Shown here: piece after piece, positions 44,758 through 54,115 of the stretch
How positions within the stretch are numbered: the stretch's first letter is position 1
How the letters are laid out: every line of letters starts with the position of its first letter
Source of the DNA: Kineococcus xinjiangensis
Lineage (GTDB): Bacteria > Actinomycetota > Actinomycetes > Actinomycetales > Kineococcaceae
Direction of reading: 5' to 3'
DNA: 64,000 nucleotides
NCBI RefSeq assembly: GCF_002934625.1
Contig: NZ_PTJD01000010.1
Coordinates: 62,001-126,000, forward strand
Made by a program: the position numbers and the translations under genes
Notes under the pieces: generated by a model
Databases searched by the model: none
What the model was told of the DNA's origin: nothing
Seen by the model: the letters and a program-made list of their open reading frames with translations, nothing else

Positions 44758-46046
44758 TGCTCCAGGGCCGCTTCCGCCTCGGTGAACCACTCCTCGACGG
44801 CCTGGTCGACGCTCATGCGGCCGTAGTTGATCTCCTCGCTGAGGCGCAGGAGCTCCTTCTCGAGGGTGCCGAAGCCGGCGGGCAGCGGCGCGGGGCTCTC
44901 GTCGAGGTCCTCGGCGATGGCCTTCTCGTACTCCAGGACCTGCGCGTCCGGGCCCTCGGCCGCCACGGCGTCGCGCTGGGCCTTGGACGCGGGGACGCCG
45001 CGGGAGGTGCCGAAGATCTCGCCCACCTCGGGGTCGTTCGTCATGAAGTCGACGAACTCGGCCGCGGCCTCGGGGTGCTCCGTGTTGGCGCCGATCGCGT
45101 AGAGCATCGACGGCTTGACGAAGAGGCCCTTCTCGCCGTCCGTGGTGGGCGGGGCCAGCATCTCGATCTTGGCGGCGCCGGAGTCCTTCAGGTAGCCGGC
45201 GAGGAAGTTGTCCCAGCTCATCTCGGTGGCGGTGAGCTTGGCGCCCATCGCGCTCATGGGCGAGATCTGGGTGATGCGGTCGGCGGGCACGATCGCGCCG
45301 GACTGGCGGAGCTCGTCGGTGGACGCCAGCCACTCCTTGAGGTCGGACTTCTCGATGGCGAGCTTGCCGTCCTCGTCGAGGAGCTTCTTGCCCTCCTGGC
45401 GCAGCTTCATGTCGAACAGCCAGAGCACCCCGGTGTAGTCGCCGGCGCCCCAGACGTTGCCGCCGCCCTTGGCGCTGGCCTCCTTGATCCAGGCGTTGTA
45501 CTCGTCCCAGGTCAGGCCCTCCTTCGGCGGCTCGACGCCGAGCTGGGTCACGAGGTCCGGGTTGTAGTACATCGCGAGGGCGTTGGTGCCGATCGGGACG
45601 CCGTAGGTGCCGCCGTCGATCTCCCCGGCGGGCAGCAGCGAGTCGTCGATGCCGCTGAGGTCCACGCCGTCCTCGACCTCCTTCAGGTCGAGCAGGGCGC
45701 CGCGGTCGGCGTACTGGCGCAGGTACGAGAAGTCGAACTGCATGACGTCGGGCAGGCCGCCGCCGGCGGCCTCGGTGGCCCGCTTCTGCCAGTAGCCCTC
45801 GTAGTCGGTGAAGTTCGGCTTGATCTTGATGTCGGGGTGTGCGGCCTCGAACTCGGCGATCGCCTTGGTCATGCGGTCGGCGCGGTCCTGGCTGCCCCAC
45901 CACGTGTAGTTCAGGGTCACGGGGCCCGCTGCGGCCTTGTCCTCCCCACTGGCGTTGGCGGGGTCGTCGCCACCGCCGCACGCGGTGAGTCCGAACGAGA
46001 CGGCGCAGAGAGCGGCGGCTGCGGCGAGGAGAGGTCGGTTCTTCAT
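44754..46046 (-). CDS. Sugar ABC transporter substrate-binding lipoprotein
   Basis: 430 residues. Lipoprotein signal with lipobox LTAC (Cys23), then an SBP_bac_1 fold: NYTWWGSQDRADRMTKAIAEFEAAHPDIKIKPNFTDYEGYWQKRATEAAGGGLPDVMQFDFSYLRQYADRGALLDL is the classical start. Captures an oligo- or monosaccharide outside the membrane for the two downstream permeases. The LacI gene and rhamnose operon nearby, and a shared operator type, suggest rhamnose or a rhamnose-containing glycoside; this is inference. ATG start; AACGGAGCTCAGACG upstream is a usable SD. Confidence 0.92.
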   Translation of the reverse strand: MKNRPLLAAAAALCAVSFGLTACGGGDDPANASGEDKAAAGPVTLNYTWWGSQDRADRMTKAIAEFEAAHPDIKIKPNFTDYEGYWQKRATEAAGGGLPDVMQFDFSYLRQYADRGALLDLKEVEDGVDLSGIDDSLLPAGEIDGGTYGVPIGTNALAMYYNPDLVTQLGVEPPKEGLTWDEYNAWIKEASAKGGGNVWGAGDYTGVLWLFDMKLRQEGKKLLDEDGKLAIEKSDLKEWLASTDELRQSGAIVPADRITQISPMSAMGAKLTATEMSWDNFLAGYLKDSGAAKIEMLAPPTTDGEKGLFVKPSMLYAIGANTEHPEAAAEFVDFMTNDPEVGEIFGTSRGVPASKAQRDAVAAEGPDAQVLEYEKAIAEDLDESPAPLPAGFGTLEKELLRLSEEINYGRMSVDQAVEEWFTEAEAALEQ

Positions 46047-46103
46047 CGTCTGAGCTCCGTTGCTCGTAGGTGGCGACTCGTCCAGGTGCTGGCGAGTACT
46101 GGT

Positions 46104-46175
46104 GGCAAGCGCTTACCGGGACGGTAGGGCGGGCGGGGAAGCGGCGTCAAGCCCTCTCTGAAACGATATTTTCGA
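46104..46175 (-). promoter_or_regulatory. Sugar importer promoter with two LacI-type operator motifs
   Basis: On the minus strand TTGACG (46150-46145) and TACCGT (46126-46121) are separated by 18 bp. GGTAAGCGCTTGCC (46117-46104), a LacI-family operator centred on CG, covers the transcription start. A second, imperfect motif TGAAACGATATTTTCGA (46159-46175, plus strand) lies just upstream of the -35 and resembles the operator before rhaM. Confidence 0.7.
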
Positions 46176-46261
46176 CGTGTCGCGGTCGAGGGCCCGCGGG
46201 GGGTGTGATCGCGCCCCGTGCAGGGGTGACCACGGCCCCGGAGGGGGCCGGTGACGACGGC

Positions 46262-47608
46262 TCAGAGGGCGAGGACGTCGTCCACGCGGACCGGCAGCCC
46301 CGTCTCGAAGGAGCGGTTGGCCGCCAGCCCGGTCAGCAGCGAGCGGGCGCCGTCGAGGTGGGTCGAGGCCTGCCCCAGCGGATCCGGGCCCGCCGGAGCC
46401 CCGAAGATGCGGGCCAGCATCCGCTCGTCCCCGCCGCCGTGTGCGGCGCCGCCGGTGTCGGGCAGCTCGAGCACCTCGGGGCGCTCCCAGTGCCGCCGCA
46501 GCACCAGGCGGGCCCCGCTGCGCAGCCCCGGCGCGGCCGGCTCGTCCGCCCCGTGCAGCGCCTCGCCGACCACCGTGCCCGCCGAGGCCGGGTCCACGAA
46601 CGGGTTCTCGACGACGTCGAGCTCCAGGCGCCCGGCGCTGCCGTTGAACGCGACGCGGTAGCCCTCCCAGGGGGAGTAGGCGGTGAGGTGGTAGCTCATG
46701 GCGGCCCCGCTGCGGTAGCGGACGGCCACGGTCATGTCGTCCTCGATGGTGACGCCCGGGGCGAAGACGTTGCGGTCGCGGTGGTAGCCGTCCTCGTGCT
46801 CCGCGTCGAGGAAGAGGGAGCGCAGGGCCGGGGAGTCGGCCAGCCGCAGTGCGAAGGGGTCGTCGGCGGCCTCGGGTGCGCCGTGGGCGCGTACGTAGTC
46901 CCGGGCCAGCCCCCGGCGCCGGCCGTTCTCGTCGCCGTAGAAGAACAGCCGCCCGAAGCCGAAGACCGTCTCGGGGGAGGAGCCGATCCACCAGTTCACG
47001 AGGTCGAAGTGGTGGGTCGCCTTGTGCACCATGAGGCCGCCGGAGGCGGCCTTGTCCCGGTGCCAGCGACGGAAGTAGTCGGCGCCGTGGCGGGTGTCGA
47101 GCAGCCACTCGAAGTGCACCGAGCCGACCTCGCCGACGGCGCCGGAGGCGATGACCTCGCGCACCTTCGCGTGGGTCGGGTTGTAGCGGTAGTTGAAGGT
47201 GACGGTGACCCTGCCGCCGGTCTCGGCCTGGGCGTCGAGGATGCGCCGGCAGCGCGCCGCGTCGACGGTCATGGGCTTCTCCGTCACGACGTCGCAGCCG
47301 GCGCGCAGGGCGGCGACCACGTACTCGTCGTGGGTGCTGTCGACGGTCGCGACGACGACCGCGTCGACGCGCTTCTGCGCGAGCATCGTGGCGAAGTCGG
47401 CGGCGGCGTAGGTGGGCACCGGGGCGTGGCCGTGCTGCTCGGTGAGCGCCCGGTTGTGGACGTCCATCCGGGTCCGGTTCACGTCGCACAGCGCCACGAG
47501 TTCGCAGCGGTCCGCGTGGGTCCGGGCGAGCGCACGGACGTACATCTGGGCACGGCTGCCGAGCCCCACGATCGCGTAGCGCGTGCGGGACGGGGGCGGG
47601 GTGGTCAC
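46262..47608 (-). CDS. Gfo/Idh/MocA-family oxidoreductase
   Basis: 448 residues. N-terminal Rossmann domain YAIVGLGSRAQMYVRAL (about 11-27), the conserved VTEKPMT (catalytic-region Lys) and FNYRYNPTHAKVREVIASGAVGEV, followed by the HKATHHFDLVNWWIG signature of a Gfo/Idh subgroup with about 440 residues. Acts on a sugar or glycoside with NAD(P); reaction unknown. GTG start with AGGAGCCCCGCC upstream. Between the LacI regulator and importer, all on the minus strand, so it may process the imported carbohydrate. Confidence 0.87.
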   Translation of the reverse strand: MTTPPPSRTRYAIVGLGSRAQMYVRALARTHADRCELVALCDVNRTRMDVHNRALTEQHGHAPVPTYAAADFATMLAQKRVDAVVVATVDSTHDEYVVAALRAGCDVVTEKPMTVDAARCRRILDAQAETGGRVTVTFNYRYNPTHAKVREVIASGAVGEVGSVHFEWLLDTRHGADYFRRWHRDKAASGGLMVHKATHHFDLVNWWIGSSPETVFGFGRLFFYGDENGRRRGLARDYVRAHGAPEAADDPFALRLADSPALRSLFLDAEHEDGYHRDRNVFAPGVTIEDDMTVAVRYRSGAAMSYHLTAYSPWEGYRVAFNGSAGRLELDVVENPFVDPASAGTVVGEALHGADEPAAPGLRSGARLVLRRHWERPEVLELPDTGGAAHGGGDERMLARIFGAPAGPDPLGQASTHLDGARSLLTGLAANRSFETGLPVRVDDVLAL

Positions 47609-47745
47609 GGCGGGGCTCCTCGGGACGGGGCGGAGGGGTCGTCGGCGCGCGCCACGGGCTCCGCGCGGCCGGGTGCTGGCGTCGCTGCCGCTGCGGGGTC
47701 GCTGCTGCGGCGCTGCTCCTGTGCTGCTGCTCCTGGGGGCTCGCC

Positions 47746-48774
47746 TCAGCGGCGCGGGCGGCGGTGCCGGCTGGAGAGGCGGACCACCAGGTCCGGCTGG
47801 AACACCACCTGCTGGTGCTCGTGGGCGGTGCTCGCCCCGGCCTCGGCCAGCAGCAGCTCCGCGGCGGTGCGGCCGAGCAGGTGGCGGGGCTGGCGGACGG
47901 AGGTCAGGGGCACGGCGGCGGCGGCCGCGAAGTCGATGTCGTCGTAGCCGACGAGGGCGAGGTCCTGCGGCACCCGCACCCCGCGCGCCGTCGCGTCCTG
48001 CAGGACGCCGAGGGCCACGAGGTCGTTGGCGCAGAACGCCGCGGTGGGCCGGCTCCGGGCGGGAAGCTGCGCGATGCGCGCGCCGGCGCGGCGGCCCTCC
48101 TCCACGGTGAGCCCCTCGGTCTCCAGCACGGTCAGGGCGGCGGCGTCCTCCTCCAGCTCCGCCACCGCCGCCCGGGCGCCCTCGAGGCGGTCGCGGACCT
48201 GCTGCAGGCGGTTGGGGCCGCCGATGAAGGCGATGCGGCGGTGGCCGGCGTCCAGCAGGTGGCGCACCGCGAGGCGGCCGCCGTGCACGTCGTCGACGGC
48301 GACCGAGCAGGTCTGCCTGCCCGGGTCCTGGCTGTCCACGAGCACGACCGGGCTGCGGTTGGTCAGCAGCTCGGTGAGGCGCTCGGGGGAGGAGTCCACG
48401 GGGGAGAGGAGGATGCCGGTGACGCGCTGCTCGCCCAGCACCTCCAGGTGGCGGCGCTCGCGCTCGACGTCCTCGTGGCTGCTGCACAGCAGCAGCACGA
48501 GCCCGGCGGCGTCGGCGGCCTCCTGCGCGCCGCGGGCGACGTCGGTGAAGAAGGGGTTGGCCACGTCGAGGACGACGGCCGCGAGGAAGCGGCTGCGGCC
48601 GGCGCGCAGCTGCCTCGCCGACTCGTTCCGCACGAAGCCGAGGTCGTCGATGGCCTGCTGGACCCGCTCGCGGTTGGCGGCGGAGACGGCGTGGGGGCGG
48701 TTCAGGACGTTGCTGACCGTCCCCACGGAGACGCCGGCTCGCGCAGCGACCTCCTTGATGCTCACGGCGGGCAT
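47746..48774 (-). CDS. LacI-family transcriptional regulator of the rhamnose region
   Basis: 342 residues. N-terminal helix-turn-helix and hinge (VSIKEVAARAGVSVGTVSNVLNRPHAVSAANRERVQQAIDDLGFVRNESARQLRAGRS) and a periplasmic-binding-protein-like effector domain (VVLDVANPFFTDVARGAQEAA, ILLSPVD, VGYDDIDFAAAAAVPLTSVRQP). Divergent from rhaM, with a perfect TGAAACGTTTCA operator between, so it probably represses the rhamnose operon. L-rhamnose or a pathway intermediate is the inferred inducer. ATG is leaderless, 6 nt from TAGCAT. Confidence 0.9.
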   Translation of the reverse strand: MPAVSIKEVAARAGVSVGTVSNVLNRPHAVSAANRERVQQAIDDLGFVRNESARQLRAGRSRFLAAVVLDVANPFFTDVARGAQEAADAAGLVLLLCSSHEDVERERRHLEVLGEQRVTGILLSPVDSSPERLTELLTNRSPVVLVDSQDPGRQTCSVAVDDVHGGRLAVRHLLDAGHRRIAFIGGPNRLQQVRDRLEGARAAVAELEEDAAALTVLETEGLTVEEGRRAGARIAQLPARSRPTAAFCANDLVALGVLQDATARGVRVPQDLALVGYDDIDFAAAAAVPLTSVRQPRHLLGRTAAELLLAEAGASTAHEHQQVVFQPDLVVRLSSRHRRPRR

Positions 48775-48780
48775 CCGCTG

Positions 48781-48786
48781 ATGCTA
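48781..48786 (-). promoter_or_regulatory. -10 element TAGCAT, leaderless promoter of the LacI gene
   Basis: On the minus strand TAGCAT ends 6 nt before ATG 48774. Confidence 0.6.
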
Positions 48787-48812
48787 ACGGTGCGCTGATC
48801 TCCTCGGGGTGC

Positions 48813-48863
48813 TTGACGGCCGCGCCGGGCCGCCGTACTTTGAGCAAGGCATGAAACGTTTCA
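48813..48863 (+). promoter_or_regulatory. rha promoter and LacI operator
   Basis: TTGACG (48813-48818) and TACTTT (48836-48841) with 17-bp spacing; the perfect palindrome TGAAACGTTTCA (48852-48863) lies just after the expected transcription start, a standard repressor position. Confidence 0.75.
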
Positions 48864-48878
48864 CAAAGGAGTGGCGCG

Positions 48879-48908
48879 ATGCGGGGTCATCAGGGGGTGC
48901 CGCGATGA
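48879..48908 (+). CDS. Possible nine-residue leader peptide before rhaM
   Basis: ATG 48879 has the best Shine-Dalgarno of the region (AAAGGAG at 48865-48871, 7-nt spacing). The ORF encodes MRGHQGVPR and its TGA overlaps the rhaM ATG (ATGA). Either a real coupling leader or a chance frame; the SD placement argues for translation. Confidence 0.4.
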   Translation: MRGHQGVPR

Positions 48909-49318
48909 GCGGCAGCACGGCGCACCGGGTGGTGTTCACCCTCCAGGTGCGCCCGGATCGGCTGGCGGAGTACCGGGAACGGCACGCCGCCGTGTGGCCG
49001 GAGATGCTGCAGGCGCTGCACGACACCGGCTGGCGGGCCTACACCCTCCACCTGCGCGCGGACGGGCTGCTCGTCGGCGTCGTGGAGACCGACGACCTGG
49101 CCGCCGCCGTCGCCGCCATGGGGCGCACCGAGGTCAACGCCCGGTGGCAGGCGGAGATGGCGCCGTTCTTCACCGCGATCGACGGCGCCCCCGACGAGGC
49201 GATGCGTCCCCTCGACCTCGTCTTCGACCTCGACGCCCAGCTCGCCGCCGTGGGCGGCGGAGCCGCGGGGCACCCCACCGACCAGCTCTCCGACCAGCCC
49301 GCAGGAGCCCAGCCATGA
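48905..49318 (+). CDS. rhaM: L-rhamnose mutarotase
   Basis: 137 residues; the RhaM core is about 104. Interconverts alpha and beta anomers of L-rhamnose. Seen: RVVFTLQVRPDRLAEYRERHAAVWPEMLQALHDTGWRAYTLHLRADGLLVGVVETDD and the WQAEMAPFF block, with active-site His in the REEH-type ERHAAVWPE motif. A C-terminal 25-residue tail is variable. ATG at 48905 matches where homology begins; an in-frame ATG at 48851 lies inside the operator and, 9 nt after the -10, could give a longer leaderless form. Stop overlaps rhaI. Confidence 0.9.
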   Translation: MSGSTAHRVVFTLQVRPDRLAEYRERHAAVWPEMLQALHDTGWRAYTLHLRADGLLVGVVETDDLAAAVAAMGRTEVNARWQAEMAPFFTAIDGAPDEAMRPLDLVFDLDAQLAAVGGGAAGHPTDQLSDQPAGAQP

Positions 49319-50490
49319 CCGACGCCGACCGCCGTCAGAACGCCCTGGAGGCACTGCGCTCCTTCGGGATCGAGCTGCCCTCGTGGGCGTTCGGCAACTC
49401 CGGCACCCGGTTCAAGGTGTTCGCCCAGCCCGGCGTCCCCCGCGACCCGTTCGAGAAGATCTCCGACGCCGCGCAGGTCCACCGCTACACCGGCGCAGCC
49501 CCCCGGGTCTCGCTGCACATCCCCTGGGACCTCGTCGACGACTTCGGCAAGCTCGCCGCGCACGCCGCCGACGAGGGCGTGCGCATCGGCGCCATCAACT
49601 CCAACGTCTTCCAGGACGACGACTACAAGCTCGGCTCGCTCACCCACGCCGACCCGAGGGTGCGGGCCAAGGCCGTCGCCCACCACCTGCAGTGCCTCGA
49701 CGTGATGCGCGCCACCGGCTCCCAGGACCTGAAGATCTGGCTGCCCGACGGGCTGAACTACCCCGGCCAGGACGACATCCGCGGCCGGCAGGACCGCCTC
49801 GCCGAGTCCCTGCAGCAGATCTACGCGGCCCTCGACCCCGAGCACCGCATCATCCTCGAGTACAAGATCTTCGAGCCGCACTTCTACACGATGGACATCC
49901 CCGACTGGGGGACCTCGCTGCTGCACTGCCTGGCGCTGGGACCGCAGGCGATGGTGGTGCTCGACACCGGCCACCACGCCCCCAGCACGAACATCGAGTT
50001 CATCGTCGCCCAGCTCCTGCGCGTCGGCCGCCTCGGCGCGTTCGACTTCAACTCCCGCTTCTACGCCGACGACGACCTCATGGTCGGCAGCGCGGACCCG
50101 TTCCAGCTGTTCCGGATCATGTACGAGATCGTGCGGGCGGACGCCCTGCGCCCCGACTCCGGCGTGAACTTCATGCTCGACCAGTGCCACAACATCGAGG
50201 AGAAGATCCCCGCGCAGATCCGCTCCGTCACCAACGTGCAGGAGGCCACGGCCAAGGCGCTGCTGGTCGACCGCGACGCCCTGCACGAGGCGCAGCGCCG
50301 CGGGGACGTCCTCGGCGCCAACGCCGTCCTCATGGACGCCTACAACACCGACGTCCGGCCCCTGCTGGCCGAGCTGCGCGAGGGCCTCGGGCTGGCGCCC
50401 GACCCGCACGCCGCCTACGCCGCCTCCGGCTACGCCCGGCGCATCGCCACCGAGCGCCTGGGCGGCGCCCAGGCCGGCTGGGGCGCCTGA
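49315..50490 (+). CDS. rhaI: L-rhamnose isomerase (RhaI type)
   Basis: 391 residues. Xylose-isomerase-like TIM barrel of the non-RhaA L-rhamnose isomerase class (Pseudomonas stutzeri-like): metal-site residues lie in ILEYKIFEPHFYTMDIPDWG, VVLDTGHHAPSTNIE and FDFNSRFYADDDLMVGSADPFQLF. Converts L-rhamnose to L-rhamnulose. ATG overlaps the rhaM stop. Followed by the aldolase/dehydrogenase gene after 60 nt. Confidence 0.92.
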   Translation: MTDADRRQNALEALRSFGIELPSWAFGNSGTRFKVFAQPGVPRDPFEKISDAAQVHRYTGAAPRVSLHIPWDLVDDFGKLAAHAADEGVRIGAINSNVFQDDDYKLGSLTHADPRVRAKAVAHHLQCLDVMRATGSQDLKIWLPDGLNYPGQDDIRGRQDRLAESLQQIYAALDPEHRIILEYKIFEPHFYTMDIPDWGTSLLHCLALGPQAMVVLDTGHHAPSTNIEFIVAQLLRVGRLGAFDFNSRFYADDDLMVGSADPFQLFRIMYEIVRADALRPDSGVNFMLDQCHNIEEKIPAQIRSVTNVQEATAKALLVDRDALHEAQRRGDVLGANAVLMDAYNTDVRPLLAELREGLGLAPDPHAAYAASGYARRIATERLGGAQAGWGA

Positions 50491-50550
50491 GCGCCCGCCC
50501 CCGTGACCACCGCAGCGCAGACCCGCCGACACCCGCACGAGGACGCCACC

Positions 50551-52623
50551 ATGACGACGAACACCACCACCGCGCCGCAGGAGCTCATCGCCCGCAGCAA
50601 CCGCCTGGGCGCCGACCCCCGCAACACCAACTACGCGGGGGGAAACACCTCCGCCAAGGGCAGCGACCGCGACCCCGTGACCGGCCAGGACGTCGAGCTG
50701 CTGTGGGTCAAGGGATCCGGCGGCGACCTCGGCACGCTGACCGGGTCCGGGCTCGCCGTCCTGCGGCTGGACCGGCTGAAGGCGCTCGTCGGCACCTACC
50801 CCGGTGTCGAGCGCGAGGACGAGATGGTCGCCGCCTTCGACTTCTGCCTGCACGGACGCGGTGGGGCCGCGCCGTCCATCGACACCGCGATGCACGGCCT
50901 CGTGGACGCCGCGCACGTCGACCACCTGCACCCCGACTCCGGCATCGCCCTGGCCACGGCCGCGGACGGCGAGGCGCTGACGAAGGAGTGCTTCGGCGAG
51001 CGCGTCGTGTGGGTGCCCTGGCGCCGCCCCGGTTTCCAGCTCGGCCTCGACATCGCCGCCGTGAAGCAGGCGAACCCGCAGGCGATCGGCTGCATCCTCG
51101 GCGGCCACGGCATCACCGCGTGGGGCGCCTCCAGCGAGGAGTGCGAGCGGAACTCCCTGGAGATCATCCGCAGCGCGGAGGAGTTCATCGCCGAGCGCAC
51201 CGCGGCCCTCGCCGCGGCCGGGAGGCACCCCTTCGGCGAGGTCGTCGCCGGCCGGGAGGCCCTGCCGCGGGAGCGGCGCCGGGCGCGGGCGGCGGAGCTG
51301 TTCCCCTTCCTGCGCGGCCTCGCCAGCACCGACGCCCCCCAGGTCGGCCACTTCACCGACTCCGACGTGGTGCTCGACTTCCTGGCGCGCGGCGAGCTGG
51401 ACCGCCTCGCCGAGCTGGGCACCTCCTGCCCCGACCACTTCCTGCGCACCAAGGTGAAGCCGCTCGTCCTCCACCTGCCCGCCGACGCCCCGCTGGCCGA
51501 GCTGGAGGAGGAGCTGCGGGAGCTGCACGCCGGCTACCGCGACGACTACGCCGCCTACTACGAGCGGCACGCGGCTCCCGACTCCCCGCCGATGCGCGGT
51601 GCCGACCCGGCGATCGTCCTCGTGCCGGGGGTGGGGATGTTCTCCTTCGGCAAGGACAAGCAGACCGCGCGCGTGGCGGGGGAGTTCTACGTCAACGCGA
51701 TCAACGTCATGCGCGGCGCCGAGGCGATCTCCACCTACGCCCCCATCGAGGAGTCGGAGAAGTTCCGCATCGAGTACTGGGCGCTGGAGGAGGCCAAGCT
51801 CCAGCGGATGCCGAAGCCGAAGCCGCTGGCCACCCGGATCGCCCTCGTGACCGGCGCCGCCTCCGGCATCGGGAAGGCCACCGCGCAGCGCCTCGCCGCC
51901 GAGGGCGCCTGCGTCGTCATCGCCGACCTGGACCTGGAGAAGGCGCAGGCCGCGGCCGCCGACATCGCGGGGCCCCAGGGCACCGACGTGGCGGTCGGCG
52001 TCGCCGCCGACGTCAGCGACGAGGCGGCCGTGGCTGCCGCGCTCGCGGAGGCCGTCCTCGCCTTCGGCGGGGTGGACCTCGTCGTGAACAACGCCGGCCT
52101 GTCGATCTCCAAGCCCCTGCTGGAGACCACGGCGAAGGACTGGGACCTGCAGCACGACGTCATGGCGAAGGGCTCCTTCCTCGTCTCCCGCGAGGCGGCC
52201 CGCATCATGATCGCCCAGGGGCTGGGCGGCGACATCATCTACATCTCGTCCAAGAACAGCGTCTTCGCCGGGCCGAACAACATCGCCTACTCCGCAGTCA
52301 AGGCGGACCAGGCCCACCAGGTCCGCCTGCTGGCCGCCGAGCTGGGCGAGCATCAGATCCGCGTGAACGGCATCAACCCCGACGGCGTCGTGCGCGGCTC
52401 GGGCATCTTCGCCGGGGGCTGGGGCGCCAAGCGCGCGGCCGTCTACGGCGTGCCGGAGGAGGAGCTGGGCGCCTACTACGCCCAGCGCACCCTCCTCAAG
52501 CGTGAGGTGCTGCCGGAGTCCGTGGCCAACGCCGTCTTCGCCCTGACCGCCGGGGAGCTGGACCGGACCACGGGCCTGCACATCCCCGTCGACTCCGGCG
52601 TCGCCGCCGCCTTCCTGCGCTGA
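50551..52623 (+). CDS. rhaEW: Bifunctional rhamnulose-1-phosphate aldolase/short-chain dehydrogenase
   Basis: 690 residues, a natural fusion known as RhaEW (also RhaAD). N-terminal class II aldolase (about 10-415) with zinc/active-site histidines in HVDHLHPDSG and GGHGITAWG; C-terminal SDR (about 430-690) with TGAASGIG from Thr434, NNAG, and Y580-SAV-K584. It splits L-rhamnulose 1-phosphate to DHAP and L-lactaldehyde and oxidises lactaldehyde to L-lactate. The lactate could feed LutABC, encoded 10 kb away. ATG at 50551 (GAGGACGCCACC upstream) preferred; GTG 50503 is in frame and would add 16 residues. Confidence 0.93.
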   Translation: MTTNTTTAPQELIARSNRLGADPRNTNYAGGNTSAKGSDRDPVTGQDVELLWVKGSGGDLGTLTGSGLAVLRLDRLKALVGTYPGVEREDEMVAAFDFCLHGRGGAAPSIDTAMHGLVDAAHVDHLHPDSGIALATAADGEALTKECFGERVVWVPWRRPGFQLGLDIAAVKQANPQAIGCILGGHGITAWGASSEECERNSLEIIRSAEEFIAERTAALAAAGRHPFGEVVAGREALPRERRRARAAELFPFLRGLASTDAPQVGHFTDSDVVLDFLARGELDRLAELGTSCPDHFLRTKVKPLVLHLPADAPLAELEEELRELHAGYRDDYAAYYERHAAPDSPPMRGADPAIVLVPGVGMFSFGKDKQTARVAGEFYVNAINVMRGAEAISTYAPIEESEKFRIEYWALEEAKLQRMPKPKPLATRIALVTGAASGIGKATAQRLAAEGACVVIADLDLEKAQAAAADIAGPQGTDVAVGVAADVSDEAAVAAALAEAVLAFGGVDLVVNNAGLSISKPLLETTAKDWDLQHDVMAKGSFLVSREAARIMIAQGLGGDIIYISSKNSVFAGPNNIAYSAVKADQAHQVRLLAAELGEHQIRVNGINPDGVVRGSGIFAGGWGAKRAAVYGVPEEELGAYYAQRTLLKREVLPESVANAVFALTAGELDRTTGLHIPVDSGVAAAFLR

Positions 52624-52636
52624 GCCGGAGGGCACC

Positions 52637-54115
52637 ATGGCCACCCGCGAGCTGCTCGCCGCGGCCGTCGACCTCGGGGCCTCCTCCGGCCGCGTGGTCC
52701 TCGGCCGCGTCGGGCCGGACCGCCTCGACGCCGAGGTCGTCCACCGATTCGCCAACGACCCGTCGCGCCGCGACGGGCACCTGCGCTGGGACCTCGCCGC
52801 CCTGGAGGCGGGGATGCTCGACGGCCTCGCCGCCGCGGTCGCCCGCGGCCGCTCGGCCGGCGGCGTCACGAGCGCCGGCGTGGACACCTGGGCCGTGGAC
52901 TACGGCCTCCTCGACCCGGGCGGCAGGCTGCTGGCCGACCCCGTGCACTACCGCGACGAGCGCACCGCCGGCCTGCGGGAGCGGCTGCGCCCGGTCATCG
53001 GCGACGAGGAGTGGTACGGCGTCACCGGGCTGCAGTTCCTGCCGTTCAACACCGCCTACCAGCTCGTGGCCGAGGAGCCGGAGCTGCTGGCGCGCGCCGA
53101 GCACCTGCTGATGGTGCCGGACCTGCTCGTGCAGCGGCTGACGGGCGCGGTCGCCGCCGAGCGCACCAACGCCTCCACCACCCAGCTCTACGACGTGCGG
53201 GCCGGGCGGTGGTCGGCGCAGCTCATCGACGCGCTCGGTCTGCCCCGCCGGCTCTTCCCGGAGGTCGTCGACCCCGGCAGCGCGGCGGGTGTCCTGCTGC
53301 CGGCGGTGCGCGAGCGCACCGGCGACGACGGCCGCCTCACGGTGCACCGGGTCGGCTCCCACGACACGGCCTCGGCTGTGCTGGCCGTGCCCGCCGAGGG
53401 GGAGCGCTTCGCCTACATCTCCTGCGGAACGTGGTCGCTGGTGGGCGTGGAGCTCGACGCCCCCGTCCTGACCGCCGACAGCCTCGCCGCCGACTTCACC
53501 AACGAGACCGGCGTCGACGGGACCGTGCGCTACCTGCGCAACGTCACGGGGATGTGGCTGCTGGAGGAGTCGCGCCGGCAGTGGCGGCGGGAGGGCGACG
53601 CGCCGGAGCTGGGCGAGCTGCTGGCCGCCGCGGCCGCCCAGCCGGCGCGGCGCTCGGTCATCGACGCCGACGACCCCTCCCTCGCCGCACCGGGCGACGT
53701 GCCCGGGCGCATCCGCGAGCTGTGCCGGCGCACCGGCCAGGAGGTGCCCGCCACGCCCGCGGCGGTGGTGCGCTGCATCGTGGACAGCCTGGCGCTGGCC
53801 CACGCCGAGACGCTGGCCGACGCGGTCCGCCTCTCCGGTCGGGAGGTGGACGTCGTGCACGTGGTCGGCGGCGGTGCCCTCAACGCGCTGCTGATGCAGG
53901 CGACCGCGGACGCCTGCGGCCTGCCGGTGCTGGCCGGGCCGGCGGAGGCCACCGCCCTGGGCAACCTGCTCGCCCAGGCGCGCGCGGCCGGCGTGGTCGG
54001 CGGCCGCGAGCACGCCCGCGAGCTGCTGCGGCGCACCCAGCGGCTGGTGCGCTACGAGCCGCGGGACACCGCCTCGTGGCGGCCGTTGACGGCGGGGGTG
54101 CCCGTCGCGGGGTGA
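52637..54115 (+). CDS. rhaB: L-rhamnulokinase
   Basis: 492 residues. FGGY-family kinase with both actin-like ATPase halves: [16 protein letters not shown] at the N-terminus, [24 protein letters not shown] (central) and [37 protein letters not shown] (C-terminal). Phosphorylates L-rhamnulose at O1 for the aldolase encoded just upstream. The ATG is 14 nt after the rhaEW stop with CCGGAGGGCACC as SD. Its last codons and stop are inside a terminator hairpin. Confidence 0.94.
   Translation: MATRELLAAAVDLGASSGRVVLGRVGPDRLDAEVVHRFANDPSRRDGHLRWDLAALEAGMLDGLAAAVARGRSAGGVTSAGVDTWAVDYGLLDPGGRLLADPVHYRDERTAGLRERLRPVIGDEEWYGVTGLQFLPFNTAYQLVAEEPELLARAEHLLMVPDLLVQRLTGAVAAERTNASTTQLYDVRAGRWSAQLIDALGLPRRLFPEVVDPGSAAGVLLPAVRERTGDDGRLTVHRVGSHDTASAVLAVPAEGERFAYISCGTWSLVGVELDAPVLTADSLAADFTNETGVDGTVRYLRNVTGMWLLEESRRQWRREGDAPELGELLAAAAAQPARRSVIDADDPSLAAPGDVPGRIRELCRRTGQEVPATPAAVVRCIVDSLALAHAETLADAVRLSGREVDVVHVVGGGALNALLMQATADACGLPVLAGPAEATALGNLLAQARAAGVVGGREHARELLRRTQRLVRYEPRDTASWRPLTAGVPVAG

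Noticed and set aside
49039-52887. Long minus-strand frame opposite the rhamnose genes
   Set aside because: Antisense of rhaI and rhaEW, no domain pattern; the plus-strand genes are certain.
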